From NCBI RefSeq assembly GCF_024345835.1, contig NZ_JAGQBW010000001.1, forward strand, positions 124,001-188,000: a stretch of 64,000 nucleotides of DNA, in the 5' to 3' direction. A program made the translations under genes and the position numbers. Each line of letters starts with the position of its first letter. The first letter of the stretch is position 1. The notes under the pieces were generated by a model. It was given only the letters and a program-made list of their open reading frames with translations. It was not told where the DNA came from and made no database searches. Positions 22,609-32,058 of the stretch are shown piece by piece. The stretch is from Synechococcus sp. HJ21-Hayes. GTDB lineage: Bacteria; Cyanobacteriota; Cyanobacteriia; PCC-6307; Cyanobiaceae.

Positions 22609-22929
22609 ATGTCCGCCGCCATCGCTCAGCAGAAGATCCGCATCCGCCTCAAGGCGTTTGATCGCCGCATGCTGGATCTGTCCTGCGAAAAAATCATCGA
22701 AACTGCCGATCACACCGCTGCAACTGCGATCGGCCCGATCCCCCTTCCCACCAAGCGCAAGATCTACTGCGTGCTGCGCTCGCCCCACGTGGACAAGGAC
22801 TCCCGTGAGCACTTCGAGACCCGCACCCACCGCCGGATCATCGATATCTACAGCCCCTCGGCAAAAACCATCGATGCTCTGATGAAGCTCGACCTGCCGA
22901 GCGGTGTGGACATCGAAGTGAAGCTCTGA
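22609..22929 (+). CDS. rpsJ: 30S ribosomal protein S10
   Basis: Small-subunit head protein that also pairs with NusB in antitermination. Seen: 106 residues, [16 protein letters not shown] at the N-terminus, [23 protein letters not shown] and a C-terminal [12 protein letters not shown]. In cyanobacteria and chloroplasts rpsJ sits after tuf rather than heading an S10 operon, as here. A 228-bp spacer with a hairpin and a palindrome separates it from tuf, and a strong terminator follows. Confidence 0.98.
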   Translation: MSAAIAQQKIRIRLKAFDRRMLDLSCEKIIETADHTAATAIGPIPLPTKRKIYCVLRSPHVDKDSREHFETRTHRRIIDIYSPSAKTIDALMKLDLPSGVDIEVKL

Positions 22930-22970
22930 GTTCCACGTTCAACTGCCGCACCACGTAGTGGTGCCTACCA

Positions 22971-22994
22971 AGCCCGCCAAGAGGCGGGCTTTTT
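22971..22994 (+). terminator. Intrinsic terminator after rpsJ
   Basis: An 8-bp stem AGCCCGCC/GGCGGGCT with an AAGA loop, then TTTT, 41 bp after the rpsJ stop. An extra perfect 7-bp hairpin GCACCAC-GTA-GTGGTGC sits just upstream at 22948-22964. Confidence 0.88.
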
Positions 22995-23118
22995 GACGGG
23001 CCCATCGGCGCCCACCTAGCCCTCGCAGGCGGAGTGTTGCTGCCTAGGATTCGAGCCAAAAGACGGTTCTGCCCTACGGCGGTGCCGGTCCCTCAACCGC
23101 TGCCGGAAGGACGACGAC

Positions 23119-23793
23119 GTGACGAATCTGGCCGTGAGGGAACTCCCACTCTTCCCGCTGCCGGATGTGGTGTTGTTCCCCCAGGAGGTGCTGCCTCTTC
23201 ACATCTTTGAGCCGCGCTACCGGATGATGCTGCGCACGGTGCTGGACGCCGATCGGCGCTTCGGTGTTGTGCGTTGGGATCCCCAGGAGGGAAAGATGGC
23301 AGAGGTGGGCTGTTGCGCTGAGATTCTCCAGTGCCAAACCCAGGAAAACGACCGCAGCAACATCGTGACCATGGGCCAGCAGCGCTTTCGCGTGCTGGAG
23401 GTGGTGCGCGAGGCCCCCTTCCGGGTGGGACTGGTGAGCTGGATTGAAGACGAGCACAACGACAGCCACGACACCCTCAGCGATCTCTCCACAGAGGTGA
23501 CCAAAGCCCTCAAGGACGTGGTGGAGCTCACGGGCAAATTGATGGGCAAGCCCACCGCCCTGCCCAGTGACGTGCCAGACCTGCCCCGGGAGCTGTCGTT
23601 CTGGATCGGTGCCCACCTGGGGGGTCCGGTGGCCGATCAGCAACAGGCGCTGCTGGAGATCACCGATACCGGTGAACGGCTGCGCCAGGAATTTGATTTG
23701 CTGGATGAAACCCGCCGGCAACTGGCCGCCCGAACCGTGCTGCAGGACACCTTTCGAGATCTCGACGAATCCGCGGGCAACGAGGAGAGCTGA
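23119..23793 (+). CDS. Lon substrate-binding (LON N-terminal) domain protein
   Basis: A 224-residue stand-alone LON N-terminal domain without the AAA+ ATPase or protease parts of Lon. Seen: LPLFPLPDVVLFPQEVLPL and LHIFEPRYRMM, the family signature, followed by a helical C-terminal half. Such proteins are widespread in cyanobacteria and plastids; substrate recognition or adaptor roles are proposed, not proven. The start is GTG 23119 with a GGAAGG ribosome-binding site. It ends 6 bp before the quinol methyltransferase gene, so the two are probably one transcript. Confidence 0.88.
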   Translation: MTNLAVRELPLFPLPDVVLFPQEVLPLHIFEPRYRMMLRTVLDADRRFGVVRWDPQEGKMAEVGCCAEILQCQTQENDRSNIVTMGQQRFRVLEVVREAPFRVGLVSWIEDEHNDSHDTLSDLSTEVTKALKDVVELTGKLMGKPTALPSDVPDLPRELSFWIGAHLGGPVADQQQALLEITDTGERLRQEFDLLDETRRQLAARTVLQDTFRDLDESAGNEES

Positions 23794-23799
23794 GACACC

Positions 23800-24810
23800 A
23801 TGACACGGTTGGCCGTATTGCCCACCCTCGCCGGGGGCCTGTTGGGAGTGGCCGCGATCCTGGGCGCCCTGCTGCTGCTTGGCCTTGCGGTGTGGGGCTG
23901 GCGTGATCGCCAGTTCGAAAGCACCGCCAGCGTGGCCGATGCCTACGACCGCTGGACCGATGACCAGCTGCTGGAGCGTCTCTGGGGAGATCATGTCCAC
24001 CTGGGGCACTACGGCAGCCCGCCGCAGTCGGTGGACTTCCGCCGCGCCAAGGTGGACTTCGTCCACGAGCTGGCCCGCTGGAGCGGCCTCGCGGACCTGC
24101 CTCCAGGCAGCACGGTGCTCGATGTGGGCTGCGGCATCGGTGGCAGCGCCCGCATTCTCGCCCGCGATTACGGCTTGCAGGTGTTGGGCATCAGCATCAG
24201 CCCTGGCCAGATCCGACGGGCCACCGAACTCACCCCAGCGGATCTGAACTGCCGCTTTGCCGTGATGGATGCCCTCGCTCTCGATCTGCCGGACGCCGGC
24301 TTCGATGCGGTGTGGAGTGTGGAGGCCGGCCCCCATATGCCCGATAAGCAGCGCTACGCCGATGAATTGCTGCGGGTGCTCAAGCCCGGCGGACGGCTGG
24401 CGGTGGCCGATTGGAACCGCCGCGACGCCGCTGTGAAACCCCTGAATCGCCTGGAGCGCTGGGTGATGCACCAGTTGCTGGTGCAATGGGCCCATCCCGA
24501 ATTCGCCAGCATCCCAGGCTTCCGCCGCAACCTGGAGCAAAGCCCCTACGGCCGCACCACCAACTCCCAGCCTGAGGGCACCTCAGCCAACCCTTGGCTG
24601 GTGGACACCGCGGACTGGAGCCGCGAAACGCTGCCCTCCTGGATCGACTCCATCCTCGAAGGCCTTCGCCGGCCTCGTGCCGTGCTGGGGCTAGGACCGC
24701 AGGCCGTCCTGATGGGTCTGCGCGAAACCCCCACCCTGCTGCTGATGCACTGGGGTTTCGCCACCGGGATGATGCAGTTCGGCGTGTTTCGCGGACGCAA
24801 ACCGGCCTGA
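23800..24810 (+). CDS. MPBQ/MSBQ-type methyltransferase (Sll0418-like)
   Basis: A SAM-dependent methyltransferase of the cyanobacterial 2-methyl-6-phytyl-benzoquinol methyltransferase group, which acts in tocopherol synthesis. Seen: an N-terminal transmembrane anchor (about residues 5-33); WGDHVHLGHYG; SAM motif I VLDVGCGIGG near residue 107; WSVEAGPHMPDK; LLRVLKPGGRL; and the C-terminal LPSWIDSILEGLRRP. At 336 residues it matches Sll0418-type proteins and differs from the shorter gamma-tocopherol methyltransferase. Substrate preference is family inference. Its stop is 2 bp from the convergent pheA stop, and both lie within one inverted repeat. Confidence 0.85.
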   Translation: MTRLAVLPTLAGGLLGVAAILGALLLLGLAVWGWRDRQFESTASVADAYDRWTDDQLLERLWGDHVHLGHYGSPPQSVDFRRAKVDFVHELARWSGLADLPPGSTVLDVGCGIGGSARILARDYGLQVLGISISPGQIRRATELTPADLNCRFAVMDALALDLPDAGFDAVWSVEAGPHMPDKQRYADELLRVLKPGGRLAVADWNRRDAAVKPLNRLERWVMHQLLVQWAHPEFASIPGFRRNLEQSPYGRTTNSQPEGTSANPWLVDTADWSRETLPSWIDSILEGLRRPRAVLGLGPQAVLMGLRETPTLLLMHWGFATGMMQFGVFRGRKPA

Positions 24811-24819
24811 GGTCAGGCC
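24804..24819. repeat. Inverted repeat containing both stop codons of a convergent pair
   Basis: GGCCTGA-GG-TCAGGCC is a perfect 16-bp palindrome. The plus-strand TGA of the methyltransferase and the minus-strand TGA of pheA are its two inner ends. It could act as a short bidirectional terminator or mRNA 3'-end hairpin, but has no T tract. Confidence 0.6.
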
Positions 24820-25652
24820 TCCACGTCTGCGATCTGGGTGATCGGATAGGCCCCGAACACGGCCAAGTGCTCACACAGGGGCTGGAGCTCGGCAATGGCC
24901 TGCTGCAACGGCTCCGGCCCCTCGGAGAGCTCGAGATCCACGAAGAAGATGTATTCCCCCATCTCGCGTTTGGAGGGCCGCGATTCGATGCGGCTCATGT
25001 TCAGGCCCCGATGGGCAAAGCAGGCCAGGGCCTCCAGCAGGGCACCTGGTTGGTTGGCATGCAGGGAGAACGCCAGGCTGGCCAAGGGGCCCTCGAGGCT
25101 GCGCTCCCCGCGTCCCAACAACAGGAAGCGGGTGCAATTGCCCGCCACATCATTGATGGGATAGGCCAGCACCTCCAGGCCATGCTCCTGGGCGGCCTGC
25201 AGGGAGGCAACGGCGGCGCGGAAACGACTACCCGCCACCATGCGGGCCGCTTCAGCGGTGGAGCTGGTAGGCAGTTGCAGGGCGGTGGGCAGGCGGTCGG
25301 CCAGCCACTGGCTGCACTGGGCCAGGGCCTGGGGATGGGAGAGCACTTCGCTCACGCCCTCCAACGGGCCACTGCCCAGCAGCGCATGGCGAATGGGCAG
25401 CACCAGAGCCCGCTCCACCCGCAGCTCGGGGTGCTCCCAGAGGGCATCGAGGCAGGCGGTCACACCGCCCTCCACCGAGTTCTCCACCGGCACCACCGCA
25501 CCATCACAGCGCCCTTCCGCCAGGGCCTTCACCACGGCGCGGATGCCCGCCTGGGGCAGCAGTTGCGGGGTGGCGATCTGCTCCAGGGCCGCCAGGCGCA
25601 TCGCAGCCTGCTCCCCATAGGTACCCGCGGGGCCAAGAAAGGCAATGCGCAT
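24813..25652 (-). CDS. pheA: Prephenate dehydratase
   Basis: Converts prephenate to phenylpyruvate in phenylalanine synthesis. Seen: FLGPAGTYGEQAA at the N-terminus; VVPVENSVEGGV; the catalytic TRF motif in NCTRFLLLG; and a C-terminal ACT regulatory domain with NMSRIESRPSKRE, the Phe-binding ESRP signature. There is no chorismate mutase fusion. I prefer the ATG at 25652 (MRIAFLGPAG, 279 residues); the frame is open to an ATG at 25685. It is divergent from the DUF1997 gene with about 50 bp between starts. Confidence 0.96.
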   Translation of the reverse strand: MRIAFLGPAGTYGEQAAMRLAALEQIATPQLLPQAGIRAVVKALAEGRCDGAVVPVENSVEGGVTACLDALWEHPELRVERALVLPIRHALLGSGPLEGVSEVLSHPQALAQCSQWLADRLPTALQLPTSSTAEAARMVAGSRFRAAVASLQAAQEHGLEVLAYPINDVAGNCTRFLLLGRGERSLEGPLASLAFSLHANQPGALLEALACFAHRGLNMSRIESRPSKREMGEYIFFVDLELSEGPEPLQQAIAELQPLCEHLAVFGAYPITQIADVEA

Positions 25653-25705
25653 GGGAACTGGGAAAGCCGTGCTGGATAGGATCATGCCGCCCCGGCCGCT
25701 CCCAG

Positions 25706-26224
25706 ATGCCCCTGGCCTTCAGCGCCAGCCAAGCGTTGCACTTGCCGGTTCAACGGGATGGCGAGCGGCTTGCGGCCTACCTCGACGACGAAGAGCGGGT
25801 CATCGGCGCTCTGCTCGATCCGCAACAACTCCACCCGCTCTCAGCCGGGAGCTATCGCTACACGGTGACCAAACTGCAGGTGTTCCAGCTGCAGATCCAG
25901 CCGGTGGTGGATCTGGTGGCCCGGCGCAGCCCCAGCCGCATCGAGCTGGAAGCAGTGGACTGCGAACTGGAGGGCCTGGGCCTGGTGGACGACTTTCGCC
26001 TCACCCTGCACTCCTGGCTGGAAGCACGGCAGGAGGGCCTGGTGGGCGAGGCCGCCCTGGCGGTGCATGTGAGCCAGCCCAGTCTGCTGAAGCTGATCCC
26101 AGCCAAGGTGCTGGAGGGCACGGGGCGATCGCTGCTGGCCGGAATCCTGCTAGGCATCAAGACCCGTGTGGGTCAGCAGCTTCTGGGCGATTTTGAGCAG
26201 TGGTGCCAGCTCACGGCCAGCTAG
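25706..26224 (+). CDS. DUF1997 family protein
   Basis: A 172-residue soluble protein of the DUF1997 group found in cyanobacteria and chloroplasts, with no established biochemical function. Seen: a beta-rich middle with [19 protein letters not shown], then alternating hydrophobic strands and a C-terminal amphipathic helix ([20 protein letters not shown]). The overall pattern resembles a START-like or lipid-binding fold, but that is only an impression. Its TAG overlaps the convergent rnhB stop in the tetranucleotide CTAG. Confidence 0.8.
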   Translation: MPLAFSASQALHLPVQRDGERLAAYLDDEERVIGALLDPQQLHPLSAGSYRYTVTKLQVFQLQIQPVVDLVARRSPSRIELEAVDCELEGLGLVDDFRLTLHSWLEARQEGLVGEAALAVHVSQPSLLKLIPAKVLEGTGRSLLAGILLGIKTRVGQQLLGDFEQWCQLTAS

Positions 26225-26793
26225 GCGGGGAGCACCTTGCGAAGGAAGGAACGGCGATGCAGCGAAGTAGGTCCGAGCTGCAGCAGGGCTTGGCGGTGCA
26301 CAGCGGTGCCATAACCGGCATGGCGCTCCAGGCCATAGCCGGGATGCGTCAGGGCCAGCCGGGTGATCAGCGCATCCCGGGCCTGCTTGGCCAGCACACT
26401 GGCGGCAGCAATCTCCAGGCACTGGCTGTCGCCCCGCACCACGGTTTGCTGCGCTCCCCGCCAGCAGCGCAGGGGTAACACCCCATCCACCAACACCAGC
26501 TCAGGCGGGAGCGCCAGGCGCTGCAAGGCCCGCAGCATGGCCCACTCCGTGGCCGTGCGAATGCCATGGCGATCGATTTCCGCGGCAGACGCCTGACCCA
26601 GGGCCCAGTGGCAGGTTTGGGCCGTGATCTGAGGCACCAGCAGGGCACGCCGGCGGGCGGTGAGGGCCTTACTGTCCGTGAGTCCGGCGGCGGCGAGCGG
26701 CTCGCGGGCAGCGTCGGGGAGGATCACCGCCCCGGCGAACACGGGGCCGAACCAACAGCCCCGGCCCACCTCATCCACGCCGGCAACGGCCAA
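26221..26793 (-). CDS. rnhB: Ribonuclease HII
   Basis: Endonuclease that cleaves RNA in RNA-DNA hybrids and single embedded ribonucleotides. Seen: the catalytic Asp-Glu in GVDEVGRG; a central LVDGVLPL; and the C-terminal [14 protein letters not shown]. The usual PLAGPV after GRG is CWFGPV here, which looks group-typical. The start is TTG 26793, two bases after the rne stop, so rnhB probably relies on coupling to rne: an RNA-decay pair in one transcript. It is 190 residues, a normal length. Confidence 0.93.
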   Translation of the reverse strand: MAVAGVDEVGRGCWFGPVFAGAVILPDAAREPLAAAGLTDSKALTARRRALLVPQITAQTCHWALGQASAAEIDRHGIRTATEWAMLRALQRLALPPELVLVDGVLPLRCWRGAQQTVVRGDSQCLEIAAASVLAKQARDALITRLALTHPGYGLERHAGYGTAVHRQALLQLGPTSLHRRSFLRKVLPA

Positions 26794-26795
26794 CG

Positions 26796-28832
26796 TCAGT
26801 CGGTGGCGGAGGAACGGCGGCGGCGACGGCGGGGTTCGCCGCTGTCGTCCTCGGGTTCGGGTTCCGGAGCGGCAGCAAGGGCCACAGCGGCAGGGGCTGG
26901 CGCTGGTACCTCGGTGATGGCCACCGCCGCGGCAGCACGGCTCCGGGTTGCTCGGGCCGGGACCCGCTCGGCCGCCGGCTTGGGTGTGGCGATCACGTCG
27001 AAGGTGGTGTCGGTCAGGACGGGGATCGGCGCAAAGTCGTCGACGGGCAGCGGCGTGATCTCCACCGTGACGGGCAGCGGCGGCTGCACCGCCATAGGGG
27101 CTTCAGCAGCACCGGGACGGGTGGGACTGGCGAGCACCGCATCACCACTGCCGCCGCGGCCACGGCGACGACGACGCGGACCTGTCGCAGCCAGTTGCTG
27201 GCGCGCCTCTTCCAGGATGGCCTCGGCATCTTCACCGGGACGCACCACCCGTACCATCAGGTTGTCGGCACTGGGAACCGGCTCCAGCAACAGGGCTGGG
27301 TTGAGGCCAAGCCAGCCGTACACGAGCTCTTGGTCGGCATCCATGGGGACAGCCACGAGTTCCGGCTCAGGCCGCCGACTGGGAACCTCACCAGCTGGGG
27401 CCATGGCGGCATCCACCGAGACCCCTGGGGCAGCGGCCGCAACATCAAAGCTGGGCAGATCCGGGGCCTCGCCGGCACCCCGACCACCCCGACCACCGCG
27501 GCGACGACGACCACCGGCTGCTTCAGAGACGGAGGGACTGAGCACCTCAGCCCGGGCGGAAGCGGCAGAGCGCACCAAGCCGCCCAGGTTGGCCAGAGGC
27601 TGGAGGGTGTCCTTACCAGGCAGCACCGCCACGTGACCCAGGCCACCGCAGCTGGGGCAGGCACGCCCGAACAGTTCGTAGATGTTCTGCCCCTGGCGCT
27701 TGCGGGTGAGCTCCACAAGGCCCAGTTCCGTGAGCTGAGCAATCTGGGGGCGCGCCGAATCGTGGCGCACGGCTTCAGTGAAGTGCTCGAGCAGTTGCAA
27801 CTGATCGCGGCGCGACTCCATATCGATGAAGTCGATGATCACCACACCACCGATGTTGCGCAGCTTGAGCTGGCGGGCAATCTCGATAGCCGCTTCACAG
27901 TTGGTCCAGAGCACCGTCTCCCGCGCATTGGCGGAGCGGGTAAAGGAGCCCGAGTTCACGTCAATCACCGTGAGCGCCTCGGTGGGCTCGATGATCACGT
28001 AGCCACCGGAAGGCAGCTCCACCCGGGGCTTGAGGGCATCACGGATGGCGGCGTTCACCTTGAAGTGCTCAAGGATCTCAGTGGGTTCCTGATGCGCCTC
28101 CACCTGCAGGTTGGCCTGATCGACCCCGAGGAAGGCATTGACGCGGCCTACGGCATCGGCCGTGTCCACCACCACCCGCACCAGATCAGGGCTGTAGTGA
28201 TCGCGCAGGATCCGATGGATGAAGTCCTCGTCGCGGTTGAGTAGCACCGGAGGGCTGGCGGCCTCTGCCGCGGTCTGGATGGCCTCCCACTGGCGCAGCA
28301 GGGCTTCAAGGTCGTCGATCAGCAGCTCTTCGCTGACGCTCTCCGCCTCGGTGCGGATCAACAGACCAGCCCCTGGGGGCTTGATCAACACGCCTAGGGC
28401 CCGCAGCCGATTGCGCTCGCTCTCACCATTGATGCGGCGGGAGATGTTCACCCCCTGGCCATGGGGCTGGAGCACCAAGAAACGGCCCGGCAGGGTGAGG
28501 TTGCCGGTGAGCCGCGGCCCCTTAGTGCCCGTGGGCTCCTTCATCACCTGAACCAGCACCTTCTGCTTGGGTTCCAGTAGCTCGGTGATGCCGGCAGCGC
28601 CCTTTCTCAGCCGCAGCGGGCCGAGATCGGTGACATGGATGAAGCCGTTTTTCTCACCCTCGCCAATGTTGACGAAGGCAGCATCGATGCCGGGGAGGAC
28701 ATTCTCAACGGTGCCGAGATAGACGTCACCGATTTGATAGCGGCCTTGGGCCACCACCAATTCATCCACACGGTCGTCGGTGAGAACTGCGGCAATACGC
28801 AGCTGCTCGGCGATGACGATCTGCTGAGGCAT
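26796..28832 (-). CDS. rne: Ribonuclease E (Rne/Rng family)
   Basis: Endoribonuclease central to mRNA decay and rRNA/tRNA processing. Seen: the S1 domain (about residues 35-120, [19 protein letters not shown]); the 5' sensor/RNase H-like regions; the DNase I-like catalytic part with VIDVNSGS and IDFIDM; and the Zn-link CPSCGG near residue 395. The tail after about 420 is non-catalytic, with Arg/Gly-rich blocks, and ends [11 protein letters not shown]. That end contains the nonapeptide reported as the PNPase-binding motif of cyanobacterial RNase E. At 678 residues it is of cyanobacterial compact type. It is followed directly by rnhB and preceded by a long leader with a hairpin. Confidence 0.96.
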   Translation of the reverse strand: MPQQIVIAEQLRIAAVLTDDRVDELVVAQGRYQIGDVYLGTVENVLPGIDAAFVNIGEGEKNGFIHVTDLGPLRLRKGAAGITELLEPKQKVLVQVMKEPTGTKGPRLTGNLTLPGRFLVLQPHGQGVNISRRINGESERNRLRALGVLIKPPGAGLLIRTEAESVSEELLIDDLEALLRQWEAIQTAAEAASPPVLLNRDEDFIHRILRDHYSPDLVRVVVDTADAVGRVNAFLGVDQANLQVEAHQEPTEILEHFKVNAAIRDALKPRVELPSGGYVIIEPTEALTVIDVNSGSFTRSANARETVLWTNCEAAIEIARQLKLRNIGGVVIIDFIDMESRRDQLQLLEHFTEAVRHDSARPQIAQLTELGLVELTRKRQGQNIYELFGRACPSCGGLGHVAVLPGKDTLQPLANLGGLVRSAASARAEVLSPSVSEAAGGRRRRGGRGGRGAGEAPDLPSFDVAAAAPGVSVDAAMAPAGEVPSRRPEPELVAVPMDADQELVYGWLGLNPALLLEPVPSADNLMVRVVRPGEDAEAILEEARQQLAATGPRRRRRGRGGSGDAVLASPTRPGAAEAPMAVQPPLPVTVEITPLPVDDFAPIPVLTDTTFDVIATPKPAAERVPARATRSRAAAAVAITEVPAPAPAAVALAAAPEPEPEDDSGEPRRRRRRSSATD

Positions 28833-28847
28833 GGAAAGTCAGGAGAT

Positions 28848-28866
28848 GGCTCGCCGGAAGCGAGCC
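28848..28866 (-). promoter_or_regulatory. Hairpin immediately upstream of the rne start codon
   Basis: On the minus strand GGCTCGC-TTCCG-GCGAGCC is a perfect 7-bp stem with a 5-base loop, ending 15 nt before the rne ATG. The intervening bases carry no Shine-Dalgarno sequence. Placement in the leader suggests a translational or autoregulatory element, by analogy with enterobacterial rne leaders; this is not shown. Confidence 0.45.
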
Positions 28867-29206
28867 GAAGGGGGATTAGGAAAACGGCACCAGCCGCAAC
28901 CACAACACGGGGAAGCGAAACATCCGCAGCCATCGCCGATGGCCTTGGGTTCTGGAAGGAGCTGTGGTTTGGAAAAATTCAGGACGACATCCGCAGAGGG
29001 GACGCCAAGGGCGGACCGGAGCGGTGACTGTTTCGAGCGCTGCGGCGGGAGGGACATCACCCAGGGGTGCGTGACCTCAGAACCGCGACCTACGAGCAGG
29101 CCTTACCGGGAAAGAAGCGCAAGTTCCAGATCTGGATGGAACCCGTCTGAACGGCGTCTGCCGTGGCGACTTTCAAGAAGAGAGGTTCGAGAAAGCTGCC
29201 TAGGCT

Positions 29207-29225
29207 CCCCTCTCATCAAGAGGGG
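29207..29225 (-). terminator. Candidate U-less terminator after the B12 radical SAM gene
   Basis: CCCCTCT-CATCA-AGAGGGG, a perfect 7-bp stem, lies about 75 bp beyond the stop of the 29301-32015 gene. There is no T tract on either strand, so it is a stable 3' hairpin more than a canonical terminator. Confidence 0.35.
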
Positions 29226-29300
29226 CGAAGACTCTGGCCAAGGGTCGGACCAGTTGATCTGCCGTCGTGCTTGCACGCTAGCACGGGCATTTTGTGGCCT

Positions 29301-32015
29301 TCAGCCCTGGCGCAACTGCAGCGATTCGCGGCGCAGGCTCACCATGTTCAGGGACATGGCCAGCTGTTGGCTGAACCAGGACTGCAGCTGTTCTGGGCGC
29401 AGGCTGCGACCCGCTGCATCAATCTCAGCGGTGTAAAGCAAGCTCACCGCTGCAGGATCCTCCGTTGCCGCAACCCGCAGGTCTTGCAGGTACGGACGAC
29501 AGTCCCGGCTGCGGGGACGCCCCTTCTTATCGGTGTCCTCCCAGATCCACTCGCCCGCGTTGCGCAAGGCCTCAACGGATTCCTCCCACTGGGCCAGGCT
29601 GACCAGCGGAGCAGCCCCCAACGCCGCAACCGAGGGTTCAGGCCTCAGCACCAGGCTCCAGGTGGCCGCCACCAGCTCCTGCGACAGGCTGACGCCCGAC
29701 ACCGGCACCTCGAGCACCGTCTGCAGCGCGAACTGGGGCGGCAGTTGCTCCTGCAGCCGTTGGCACACCCAGGCGGGGTCCTGCCATTCCGCCATCTCCA
29801 CATCCATCCACTCGCCAGCCGCCTCGGCGCCCAGGGGCAGGGCCAGGGCGAACTGCACCCGCGGCAGGGGGTGGAAGCCGCCGGTGAAGCTCACGGGCAC
29901 GCCGCTGCGGCGCAGGGCACGCTCCATCAGTCGCACCAGATCCAGGTGGCTGAGCAGCGCCAGCGAGCCGGTTTTGGCGAAACGGAAGCGCAGGCGCTGC
30001 ATCCGCTCGCTGGCGGGAGGCCGTTGGGGGAGCTGCTCTGGGATCACTGGCGGCGGAATCACCACGTTGTGGCCCAGCTCCGGACCGCACACACCGCAGC
30101 TGCTGCAACCCTCAAAGGAACAATCGGGAACCACCGCCGCCGCCAGGGCCTGGCTGAGGTCGTCGGCAAGCCAGCCCTTGTCAACGCCGGAATCGATGTG
30201 ATCCCAGGGCAGGGGCTGAGCGCAGAAGGCCTCCAGGTCTTGGGAACTGAGGGCCTCGGTGCTGCTCCAGGCCCCCATCTCCAGGGCGCGATAGCGGCCG
30301 CCCAGGCCCGCGGCCTCAATGGCCTCGGTCCAGGCGGCGTAGGTGCGATCGGCCGCCTCGAACCAGGCATCGAGGCCGGCACCGGAGCGCCAGGCGGCCT
30401 CGATCACCGGAGCCAGGCGCCGATCGCCGCGGCCCACAAAGTCCTCCATGGCCGAGAGGCGCACATCGGTGTAGTTGGTCTTGAGGCCGCGCAGGGGCCG
30501 CAGGGCCTCGCGCAGCAGCTGCTGGCGCCGCTGGAATTCCGCCGTGCTCACGCTGTGCCACTGGAAGGGCGTATGGGGCTTGGGCGTGAAGTTGCTGATG
30601 GTGAGGTTCAGCTCCAGCCGGCCCAGGTCGGTGCAGTTGCGCTGCAGATTGCGGCAGGTATCGGCGATGCCCAGCACATCGGCATCGGTTTCCCCCGGCA
30701 GGCCGATCATGAAATAGAGCTTGATCTTGCGGTAACCGCTCTGCATCGCCGTGCGGATGCCCCGCAGCAGCTCGGCATCGGTGAGGCCCTTGTTCACGAT
30801 GTCGCGCAGGCGCTGGGTGCCGGCCTCCGGCGCAAAGGTGAGGCCCGCCTTGCGGGTACCCCCCAGGATGTGGGCGATGTTCTCGTCGAAGCGATCCACC
30901 CGCTGGCTCGGCAGGGTGAGGGTCACGTTCTTGTCGGCCAGGCGGTTGCGCAGCTCCACCCCCACCGCCGGCAGGGCCAGGTAATCGCTGCAGCTCAGCG
31001 AGAGCAGCGAGAAATCGGAGTAGCCGGTGCGCTCCATGCCGGTTTCGATCGCCTCGATCACCGCCTCGGGCTCCACATCCCGGGCGGGACGGGTGAGCAT
31101 GCCCGGCTGGCAGAAGCGGCAGCCACGGGTGCAACCGCGGCGAATCTCCACGGTGAGCCGGTCATGCACCGTCTCGATGTGGGGCACCAGACCCATGGCG
31201 TAGTGGGGCATGGGCGTGGCGGTGCGCCGCAGCACCCGCGCCGGGATGCCGGGAACGAGGGGCACCTGGGTCACGCCGTCAGCCCCCGGTCCGTAGAGGC
31301 TGGGCACGTACACCCCCGGCACCTGGGCCAGGTCGAGCAGGAGCTCACGGCGGCTCAGGCCCGCCGCCTTGGCCTCGGCCACCACCAGCCCGATCTCGGG
31401 CAGCACCTCCTCGCCATCGCCAAGCACCACGAAATCGAAGAAGGCCGCGAAGGGCTCCGGGTTGCTGGTGGCGGTGGGGCCACCAGCAAAGATCAAGGGC
31501 GGTGCTGCCGGATCAGCCAGGGGCAGATCCCCCCGATCCGCTGCCCGGATGGGGACCTGGGCTAGCTCCAGCATCGCGAGGATGTTGGTGGCCCCGAGCT
31601 CATAGCTGAGGGAGAAGCCGAGGATGTCGAACGCCGGCAGGGGCCGGCGGCTCTCCACCGCAAACAGGGGCTCCCCGCGCAGGCGCAACCGCTCGGCCAG
31701 ATCGGGCCCTGGCAGGTAGCTGCGGTCGCACAGCTGGCCGGGCACGGCGTTGAGGATCGAATAGAGAATGATGTGGCCGGTGTTGCTGGAGCCCACCTCG
31801 TAGATCTCGGGGTAGGTGAGGGCCCAGCGCACCCGGGCGCCCTGCCAGTCGCGGGGCTCCACCCCCAGCTCATTGCCCAGATAGCGGCCGGGCTTGGCAA
31901 TGCTCCGGTCCACCAGGGCCGCGAAGTCCACCGGAGCGTCAACAGGCGAGGCAACGGTCACGGCGGCACGCGGACGGGCGTTGGCTCGATCGTATGCATC
32001 GGGGCGCCTCGCCAT
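29301..32015 (-). CDS. B12-binding-domain radical SAM protein with C-terminal DUF2344 (TIGR03960 type)
   Basis: A 904-residue fusion. The N-terminal third (about 40-260) resembles a cobalamin-binding Rossmann domain of YgiQ-like radical SAM proteins. The radical SAM core follows, with C295-x3-C299-x2-C302 ([12 protein letters not shown]) and GLPGETD. A Cys-rich linker ([13 protein letters not shown]) near residue 640 may bind another cluster or zinc. The last ~230 residues match DUF2344 ([36 protein letters not shown]). Its function is unsettled; separate TIGR03960 and DUF2344 genes occur in many bacteria. It is divergent from dapL, with 43 bp between starts. Confidence 0.87.
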   Translation of the reverse strand: MARRPDAYDRANARPRAAVTVASPVDAPVDFAALVDRSIAKPGRYLGNELGVEPRDWQGARVRWALTYPEIYEVGSSNTGHIILYSILNAVPGQLCDRSYLPGPDLAERLRLRGEPLFAVESRRPLPAFDILGFSLSYELGATNILAMLELAQVPIRAADRGDLPLADPAAPPLIFAGGPTATSNPEPFAAFFDFVVLGDGEEVLPEIGLVVAEAKAAGLSRRELLLDLAQVPGVYVPSLYGPGADGVTQVPLVPGIPARVLRRTATPMPHYAMGLVPHIETVHDRLTVEIRRGCTRGCRFCQPGMLTRPARDVEPEAVIEAIETGMERTGYSDFSLLSLSCSDYLALPAVGVELRNRLADKNVTLTLPSQRVDRFDENIAHILGGTRKAGLTFAPEAGTQRLRDIVNKGLTDAELLRGIRTAMQSGYRKIKLYFMIGLPGETDADVLGIADTCRNLQRNCTDLGRLELNLTISNFTPKPHTPFQWHSVSTAEFQRRQQLLREALRPLRGLKTNYTDVRLSAMEDFVGRGDRRLAPVIEAAWRSGAGLDAWFEAADRTYAAWTEAIEAAGLGGRYRALEMGAWSSTEALSSQDLEAFCAQPLPWDHIDSGVDKGWLADDLSQALAAAVVPDCSFEGCSSCGVCGPELGHNVVIPPPVIPEQLPQRPPASERMQRLRFRFAKTGSLALLSHLDLVRLMERALRRSGVPVSFTGGFHPLPRVQFALALPLGAEAAGEWMDVEMAEWQDPAWVCQRLQEQLPPQFALQTVLEVPVSGVSLSQELVAATWSLVLRPEPSVAALGAAPLVSLAQWEESVEALRNAGEWIWEDTDKKGRPRSRDCRPYLQDLRVAATEDPAAVSLLYTAEIDAAGRSLRPEQLQSWFSQQLAMSLNMVSLRRESLQLRQG

Positions 32016-32058
32016 AGGACAATCCCGCCATCAGCAACAGCGCACGGCGCCCGATCCC

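Larger units (their letters stand above)
28833..29300. other. 468-bp gap: rne promoter/leader and 3' region of the radical SAM gene
   Basis: No convincing gene. A plus-strand frame crossing it is Arg/Ser-rich, overlaps the radical SAM gene antisense and is probably chance. The gap holds two clear inverted repeats (28848-28866 and 29207-29225). A long leader upstream of rne is expected, because RNase E commonly autoregulates through its 5' UTR. Confidence 0.7.

Noticed and set aside
28831-29436. Arg/Ser-rich plus-strand frame crossing the rne-radical SAM gap
   Set aside because: It overlaps the rne start and the radical SAM 3' end antisense, is composed of low-information residues, and contains no motif.
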